The notes under the pieces: generated by a model | Told to the model about the DNA's origin: nothing | Databases searched by the model: none | Seen by the model: only the letters and a program-made list of their open reading frames with translations | In this document: piece by piece, positions 5,589-7,008 of the stretch | How positions within the stretch are numbered: position 1 is the stretch's first letter | Layout of the letters: every line of letters begins with the position of its first letter | Program-made: the position numbers and the translations under genes | Origin: Pseudomonadota bacterium | GTDB taxonomy: Bacteria; Pseudomonadota; Alphaproteobacteria; Rhizobiales; Rhizobiaceae | Assembly: GCA_023419995.1 (NCBI GenBank) | Contig: JAEZXF010000293.1 | Coordinates: 1-7,008, forward strand | Direction of reading: 5' to 3' | Length of the DNA stretch: 7,008 nucleotides

Positions 5589-7008
5589 ATGTCTGTCGCT
5601 GACACGATTCTCCGCGGCGGTCGCATCCTGACCGGGAACGGGGAGGATGCGACCGTCGAGGCTGTCGCCATCCGGGGCGGCCGCATCCTCGCGGTGGGCT
5701 CCGACAGGGATGTCGCGGCCCTCCGCGGACCTTCCACGACGGTTGTTCCTCTCGACGGGCGAAGCGTCATCCCGGGGATCGTCGATGCCCATGCCCATCT
5801 CGAGCGCGAAGGGCTCAAGTCCCTGCGGCCGTCGCTTGCCCATGCGCGCTGCGTCGCGGACATTCTCGACGTCGTTCGCACACAGGCACGCAAGCAGGCG
5901 GCGGGGACATGGATCGTCACGATGCCGATCGGCGCGCCGCCGTTCCATTTCGATGCGCTCGAGACGCTGGCGGAAAGAAGGCTCCCGACCCGGGCCGAGC
6001 TCGACGATGCCGCCCCCGACCATCCGGTTTGCATCGGCGGCCTGTTCGGCAACTGGGGTCGGCCGCCGTCCTACATCGCGCTCAACACCTGCGCCCTTGC
6101 CCGCACCGGCATTCTCGCGGGGCGCAAGCCGGAATGTGCCGGCGTCGAGATCCAGTACACCGAGGCTGGGGAACCGAACGGATGGATCATCGAGCACAAT
6201 CGAAGGCTGACCGTCGATTTCGACCTGCTCCGGAATATTCCGGGTTTCGATTTCGCGCAGCGTCTCGAAGGTCTGCGGCGTTCGATCAGGCTCTATCACG
6301 GGGTGGGAACGACCGCGGTCTATGAAGGACACGGCTCTGCCGCGGAAACGATCGCGGTCTATCGCGAGCTTGCCGAAAGGGGGGAGCTCTCGATGCGCAG
6401 CTTCCTTTGCGTCAGTCCCTCGTGGGCCGATGCGTCCGAAGCGAAGCGCGCGATGCGTGATTGGCTGGGCTTCGCCCGCGGCACCGGTCTTGGCGACGAC
6501 TGGCTGCGCGTCGCCGGGATCTTCGTCGGGATCGAAGGCGATCCGACCGTTGCCCGATTGTGCCGCGACGCGCTTCCCAACACCGGCTGGACGGGGTTCG
6601 TGGAGTGGTACAACCGCTTGGATGATTTTCGCGAGATCGCATTTCTCGCCGCACAGAACGATCTGCGGCTGAACACCATCGTCAAGGATCGTCTGCCGGA
6701 GATACTGACCATCCTCGAGGAGGTCGATCGCAGATACGGCATTGCACGCAAGAGCTGGGTGATCGAGCACATAGGCATGATCGACGACGCCGATTTCGCT
6801 CGAATCAAGGCGCTCGGCCTCAGCGTTACGGTCATCCCGGTCTATATGCTTTGGAAGAACGGCGAGGTTTACCGCCCCAGGATCGGTGACGGCGAGAACT
6901 TCGTCCCGCTGCGCACCCTGCTCGAAGAGGGAATCCCGACCGGGGCCGGCACCGACAACATCCCCTACAATCCCTTCTTCACGATGTGGGCGATGCGCAA
7001 GCGGCAGG
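5589..7008 (+). CDS. Amidohydrolase_3/YtcJ-like hydrolase, cut by the window edge
   Basis: The frame is open from ATG 5589 to the edge (473 full codons, no stop); family members are usually about 530-600 residues. The N-terminal beta-domain strand (ADTILRGGRILTGNG, 4-18, and VEAVAIRGGRILAVGSD, 23-39) leads to the TIM-barrel start VIPGIVDAHAHLE (60-72) with metal ligands His68 and His70. Later landmarks are VIEHIGMID (391-399) with His394, and AGTDNIPYNP (453-462) with Asp456. By manual alignment with YtcJ-type enzymes, the bridging Lys of strand 4 falls at Phe312 and the strand-5 His at Thr363 (or Asn362), so the metal site looks reduced. No signal peptide is visible, so it should work in the cytoplasm. 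Three bases separate it from the permease stop, and its own ribosome-binding site is weak, suggesting coupled translation. Known relatives cleave amides, formamides or cyclic amides; the substrate here is presumably what the transporter imports. Confidence 0.85.
   Translation, partial: MSVADTILRGGRILTGNGEDATVEAVAIRGGRILAVGSDRDVAALRGPSTTVVPLDGRSVIPGIVDAHAHLEREGLKSLRPSLAHARCVADILDVVRTQARKQAAGTWIVTMPIGAPPFHFDALETLAERRLPTRAELDDAAPDHPVCIGGLFGNWGRPPSYIALNTCALARTGILAGRKPECAGVEIQYTEAGEPNGWIIEHNRRLTVDFDLLRNIPGFDFAQRLEGLRRSIRLYHGVGTTAVYEGHGSAAETIAVYRELAERGELSMRSFLCVSPSWADASEAKRAMRDWLGFARGTGLGDDWLRVAGIFVGIEGDPTVARLCRDALPNTGWTGFVEWYNRLDDFREIAFLAAQNDLRLNTIVKDRLPEILTILEEVDRRYGIARKSWVIEHIGMIDDADFARIKALGLSVTVIPVYMLWKNGEVYRPRIGDGENFVPLRTLLEEGIPTGAGTDNIPYNPFFTMWAMRKRQ

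Noticed and set aside
5647..6672. Several plus-strand frames inside 5647-6672
   Set aside because: They are out-of-frame readings of the hydrolase, whose own frame is open from 5589 to the edge with conserved motifs at both ends.
4692..6770. A 692-codon open frame on the minus strand
   Set aside because: It is antisense to the permease and hydrolase genes, low in hydrophobic core patterns and full of Glu, Asp, Arg and Gly runs. It reflects codon bias, not a gene.

Overview
The window looks like chromosomal or plasmid DNA of a high-GC proteobacterium, most likely an alphaproteobacterium. This rests on the GC-rich codon use, the gene families and an IS630-type insertion-sequence end; no gene here fixes the taxon. 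Five genes are complete, one is cut by the right edge, and an insertion-sequence end sits at the left edge. All five complete genes and the cut one read rightward.

Layout. Bases 1-104 look like the outer end of an IS630-family element whose transposase reads leftward out of the window. Bases 105-506 hold no gene I can support. A first transcription unit follows: a 23-bp palindrome (507-529) that fits a LysR-type operator, a good sigma-70 promoter (548-575), a YeiH-family membrane protein (putative sulfate/sulfite exporter, 603-1634) and, 22 bp later, a YeiE-like LysR regulator (1657-2538). The palindrome is centred about 64 bp before the predicted transcription start, where LysR proteins usually bind. 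The simplest reading is an exporter and its own regulator in one self-controlled operon.

A gap of about 390 bp (2539-2931), AT-rich over most of its length, separates the units and carries a second promoter of nearly the same design (2764-2791). It drives a tightly packed set: a periplasmic substrate-binding protein of the SsuA/TauA/NMT1 type (2932-3942), an ABC ATPase (3949-4728), an ABC permease (4725-5585) and an Amidohydrolase_3/YtcJ-like hydrolase (5589 to the edge). Gaps of 6 bp and 3 bp and a 4-bp ATGA overlap argue for one transcript. The set would import a small organic molecule, and the hydrolase would cleave an amide-type or cyclic bond in it in the cytoplasm.

The most interesting points are the hydrolase, which by my manual alignment keeps the HxH, the late His and the Asp of its superfamily but appears to lack the Lys and the middle His of the usual metal site, and the pairing of a sulfonate-type importer with a sulfite/sulfate-type exporter and a YeiE-like regulator. 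The second point suggests, without proving, that the imported compound contains sulfur. No desulfonating enzyme is visible in the window.
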